Program-made: the position numbers and the translations under genes
The notes under the pieces: model-generated
Databases searched by the model: none
What the model was told of the DNA's origin: nothing
Seen by the model: only the letters and a program-made list of their open reading frames with translations
Source of the DNA: Paracoccaceae bacterium
GTDB taxonomy: Bacteria; Pseudomonadota; Alphaproteobacteria; Rhodobacterales; Rhodobacteraceae
Assembly: GCA_011523445.1 (NCBI GenBank)
Contig: WTGT01000189.1
Location: 1 to 8,769 of the forward strand
Direction: 5' to 3'
Length of the DNA stretch: 8,769 bases
Shown here: positions 6,603 through 8,769 of the stretch, in pieces
Layout: the number at the start of each line of letters is the position of its first letter
Position numbering within the stretch: the stretch's first letter is position 1

Positions 6603-7394
6603 TTATTTGCCGGGTGATGTTTCGACCTCGAATTTTGATATATCCGTACCGACAACCTTGTTAAGCAAGGTAAGAAAACCACGGGCCTGATATTCTGCCG
6701 TAAGTTTACCCTTCTCAATTGAGGCAAGATGGGCATCACCAACTGTACCGTCGGGATTTAAATCCTTTGCTATCCAGCCATAACTGATTGGACCTACAGG
6801 AGGAAATGGGGAGTACTCGGCAGAAGATTCAAATTTGACCGCCTTGCTCATATCCACAAGCTCGGGGCGAAAATACAGTACCAGGGAGGTTTCGCACTCG
6901 CCGCCATGAATTCCATATTGCTTCTCATACTCCGAAAACAATCCTTCCGGTTGGCCGAAATTACCCCATTGGCACTTAACCACAAACATGCCCTGGTTCA
7001 CCCTGAGTTCCCTTGCCACAATCGATATCAAATCGAGGTTGCCACCATGTGAATTAACGATCACCAGTTTCTTTATCCCACTACGGGCAACGGATTGTCC
7101 TATTTCAGTCCAGGCCTTAAGGGCAGTTTCAGCAGTTAGTGTGAGAGTACCCACTTCCCAAATATGTTCATTTGATTTGCCGATTGCCTGGATGGGTAGT
7201 ATCCTTACGTCCAGGTCTGGCGGGATGATTTTCTTGACCTCCTCCAGCATTCCCTTGCCTATAATCGTGTCTGTTCCTACTGGCAGATGGGGACCATGTT
7301 GTTCAATCGCCGCTGTGGGAAGAACTGCTATGGTTTTGTCAGGGTCAATGTTTTTAAAATCCGGAGCCCTTTTGTCTATCCATTCAAAACTCAT
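6603..7394 (-). CDS. Creatininase-family metal-dependent amidohydrolase
   Basis: The protein has 263 residues, normal for the family. Metal and active-site motifs are intact: AAIEQHGPHLPVGTDT with E31, H33 and D42, NSHGGN with H116 at 114-119, and GIHGGECETS with E166 and E168. Known members hydrolyse C-N bonds of small ring or formamide compounds (creatinine amidohydrolase, ArfB-type formamide hydrolase) or trim peptides (MftE of mycofactocin). No radical-SAM or precursor gene is here, so the MftE role is unsupported, and the true substrate is unknown. It is the last gene of the minus-strand operon, 30 nt after the second flavodoxin-like gene, and has the best ribosome-binding site in the window (GAGGAG at 7401-7406, 6 nt before the ATG). 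That suggests it is translated strongly and independently. Its neighbours, an FAD oxidase and two quinone-reductase-like proteins, point to a catabolic pathway in which this enzyme opens or deacylates a nitrogen-containing intermediate (inference). Confidence 0.92.
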   Translation of the reverse strand: MSFEWIDKRAPDFKNIDPDKTIAVLPTAAIEQHGPHLPVGTDTIIGKGMLEEVKKIIPPDLDVRILPIQAIGKSNEHIWEVGTLTLTAETALKAWTEIGQSVARSGIKKLVIVNSHGGNLDLISIVARELRVNQGMFVVKCQWGNFGQPEGLFSEYEKQYGIHGGECETSLVLYFRPELVDMSKAVKFESSAEYSPFPPVGPISYGWIAKDLNPDGTVGDAHLASIEKGKLTAEYQARGFLTLLNKVVGTDISKFEVETSPGK

Positions 7395-7400
7395 AATTAT

Positions 7401-7406
7401 CTCCTC
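7401..7406 (-). promoter_or_regulatory. Strong Shine-Dalgarno site of the creatininase-family gene
   Basis: The minus strand reads GAGGAG, 6 nt before the ATG at 7394. It fixes the start codon and is clearly better than the weak or absent sites of the two genes before it, which appear to rely on coupling to the preceding gene. Confidence 0.8.
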
Positions 7407-7424
7407 AAGTGTGTAGCAAATTGG

Positions 7425-8018
7425 TCAGGAAAGGAATTTATGCATTTTTACTCTGACCCGTTCAAGGTGAAGTCTTCTACTTTCATCAGTGGATGAATCC
7501 ATTTCATAATGGGCAAGAAATACTTTTTTGACTGGCCACTTGCAAAGAGAGTTGACGGCCCTCAAGATTGTTCTTTTGCCTGGAGCCCCCATCAGAAAAG
7601 TTACCAGTGGGGTGGCACCAGCGGTAGTAAATAGGCCCAGCCTCGTGATATGCTTGAGTCCAGGCTTGATGGTTCCTTCTCCCTCAGGCATATGAAATGC
7701 GACCCCGGGTAGAAAACACCGATCCAGCCAGCCTTTTAACATAGCTGGCAATCCATACCACCAAGTGGGGTAAACAAATATAAGGGTGTCACACCACATG
7801 ATATTGCCTATATGGTTTTCCAAACCCTTTTGATTGCATGTGGTATCAAGATATGATTCCAACTCTTCCTTATGGATCAGGGGATTGAATCGTTCCCCAT
7901 ACAGGTCAGTCAAACGAGTATTGAAGCCCTTCTCCTCCAGAACTTCCAAAACCAAATCCTTTACCGCACTTGTAAAACTATCGGGATTGGGGTGGCAATA
8001 AATCACCAGGGCTTTCAT
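7425..8018 (-). CDS. Flavodoxin-fold NAD(P)H:quinone oxidoreductase-like protein, paralogue A
   Basis: The protein has 197 residues in the NQO1/KefF/MdaB superfamily, which uses FMN or FAD to pass two electrons from NAD(P)H to quinones, nitro or azo compounds. It opens MKALVIYCHPNPDSFTSAV, where HPxPxSF (9-15) is the phosphate-binding loop. At 83-108 it has the flavin/dimer signature YPTWWYGLPAMLKGWLDR then PGVAF. A FTTAGAT loop and a C-terminal LAHYEMDSS segment follow. The first 108 residues align without gaps to the upstream gene; by eye about 39 are identical, so the two arose by duplication. Its ATG overlaps the stop of that gene by one base (TGATG), indicating translational coupling and roughly matched amounts. 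The protein is probably a cytoplasmic dimer. Substrate not deducible; a KefF-like regulatory role is unlikely because no potassium channel gene is adjacent. Confidence 0.87.
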   Translation of the reverse strand: MKALVIYCHPNPDSFTSAVKDLVLEVLEEKGFNTRLTDLYGERFNPLIHKEELESYLDTTCNQKGLENHIGNIMWCDTLIFVYPTWWYGLPAMLKGWLDRCFLPGVAFHMPEGEGTIKPGLKHITRLGLFTTAGATPLVTFLMGAPGKRTILRAVNSLCKWPVKKVFLAHYEMDSSTDESRRLHLERVRVKMHKFLS

Positions 8019-8596
8019 CAGAGGTTCTTTATTTCATTTCGAACGTGGGTCAGAAAATTAGTTCGCTTGGTATGGTCTGCTCGATTCATATCATAGAGAG
8101 CAAGATATTTGAGGGTTTGAGGCTGACAGTAGAACCGGACACTACGAGTTACAACCTTTCGGGGAGGATCCCCGGCCAGAAAGGCCCTGAGTCGAGTACC
8201 CCCATAGGTGGTAACCGCAACCAGGGTACGAATATTTCTCAGATTTGGGGCAAGCTTTCCTTCACTGAGCTTAAAGGCAACACCTGGTACACAGACACGA
8301 TCAAAGAATCCTTTCAGTATGGCTGGGAAGCCAAAAATCCATACCGGAAAAACCAAAAAGAGTGCTTCGGTATTTTGCAACTTTTCCACATACTCTTTTA
8401 CGGGCTCAATATTTTCAGGTTCATCATGATAAATTCTTCTCTCATGTTCTGACAGAATTGGATCAAACCCCGCCTTGTATAGGTCGATATCATCAACTTC
8501 CCACCCCTTGTGGGCAAGTTCATCCAGAACCGCCTGGTGAAGTGATGCTGAAAAACTTTCAGGAACGGGATGGGCGAATACGACCAGGGATTTCAT
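8018..8596 (-). CDS. Flavodoxin-fold NAD(P)H:quinone oxidoreductase-like protein, paralogue B
   Basis: The protein has 192 residues, same superfamily as the following gene. It has MKSLVVFAHPVPESFSASL with the HPxPxSF loop at 9-15, and FPVWIFGFPAILKGFFDR then PGVAF at 83-108. A VTTYGGTRLRAFLAGDPPRKV loop and an ALYDMN motif follow near the C-terminus. It differs from paralogue A at position 87 (I instead of the second W of WW) and in the loop after TT (YGGTRL versus AGATPL). Both regions lie near the flavin and nicotinamide site in relatives, so the two may prefer different substrates or form a mixed dimer (inference). Its ATG comes one base after the stop of the FAD oxidase gene (TAA-G-ATG) and only a weak AGG lies upstream, so translation is probably coupled. 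Confidence 0.87.
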   Translation of the reverse strand: MKSLVVFAHPVPESFSASLHQAVLDELAHKGWEVDDIDLYKAGFDPILSEHERRIYHDEPENIEPVKEYVEKLQNTEALFLVFPVWIFGFPAILKGFFDRVCVPGVAFKLSEGKLAPNLRNIRTLVAVTTYGGTRLRAFLAGDPPRKVVTRSVRFYCQPQTLKYLALYDMNRADHTKRTNFLTHVRNEIKNL

Positions 8597-8597
8597 C

Positions 8598-8769
8598 TTA
8601 GGCTACCTGGATTCCGGGGTATGAGTACATTTTCGAGTAATTCCAATCAGGATCATCCCAGGAGATCATTTTACCTGGATTGAGGAGTCCCTTCGGATCA
8701 GCTTCCCGTTTGAAATCCAGTTGTCTGGTATCTACCGTTTGTCGGCCACCTTCTTCCAGGGTGTATCTA
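8598..8769 (-). CDS. FAD-linked oxidase / FAD-binding oxidoreductase, C-terminal 57 codons only
   Basis: The minus strand is open from the window edge to the TAA at 8598-8600. The readable end includes QLDFKREADPKGLLNPGKM followed by an ISWDDPDWNYSKMYSY tail and ends GIQVA. K-x-x-x-DPKGLLNPGKM is the hallmark C-terminus of FAD-linked oxidases of the GlcD / vanillyl-alcohol oxidase superfamily (glycolate, D-lactate, alditol and related 2-hydroxyacid or alcohol oxidases). About 400 or more residues should lie beyond the right edge, so substrate and partners cannot be judged. The 20-odd residue acidic/aromatic tail after NPGKM is longer than in the simplest members. It is the first gene of the visible operon part and lies one base from paralogue B. 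Confidence 0.82.
   Translation of the reverse strand, partial: RYTLEEGGRQTVDTRQLDFKREADPKGLLNPGKMISWDDPDWNYSKMYSYPGIQVA

Noticed and set aside
6603..7394. Mycofactocin (MftE) interpretation of the creatininase-family gene
   Set aside because: No radical-SAM maturase, precursor peptide or other mycofactocin gene is in the window. The neighbours point to another role.
4166..8601. Several other open frames of 60-140 codons opposite the main genes
   Set aside because: They overlap genes with clear family motifs on the other strand or frame, have no recognisable domains or ribosome-binding sites, and are best explained as shadow frames.

Overview
This window looks like a chromosomal stretch of a Gram-negative bacterium. 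It is most likely an alphaproteobacterium with moderate to low GC. That lineage is inferred from the divergent TesA-type esterase / YbbA-YbbP transporter block, the class II cytochrome c paired with a membrane-anchored diheme cytochrome c, and the protein style. No rRNA, tRNA, CRISPR array or insertion sequence is visible. Genes are tightly packed except for one AT-rich gap at about 234-644.

Layout: (1) At the left edge is the start of a RelE/HigB-like toxin gene on the minus strand, cut by the window end, with a possible promoter/operator. (2) The AT-rich gap follows. (3) A minus-strand group is read from 4428 down to 645: an ABC ATPase (YbbA-like), its 10-helix FtsX-type permease (YbbP-like) and a DEDDh 3'-5' exonuclease. 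(4) A GDSL arylesterase/lysophospholipase (TesA-like) diverges from the ATPase gene, and the two ATG codons share bases in a single CATG. Any promoter for either gene must therefore lie inside the other, and a plausible one is visible for each. (5) On the plus strand come a periplasmic class II cytochrome c (c556 type) and, almost touching it, a membrane-anchored diheme cytochrome c. (6) A hairpin at 6573-6596 separates these from a convergent minus-strand operon. (7) That operon reads, in transcription order: an FAD-linked oxidase (only the C-terminus is in the window), two tandem flavodoxin-fold NAD(P)H:quinone-oxidoreductase-like paralogues, and a creatininase-family amidohydrolase. Junctions are +1, -1 and about 30 nt.

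How the genes may work together: the ABC pair and the esterase match a known neighbourhood of envelope/lipid-related genes. The two cytochromes probably form a small periplasmic electron-transfer unit. The right-hand operon combines flavin oxidation, quinone- or nitro-type two-electron reduction and cyclic-amide hydrolysis. This looks like a small-molecule catabolic or detoxification pathway whose substrate cannot be read from the sequence, and it is the best candidate here for an undescribed system.
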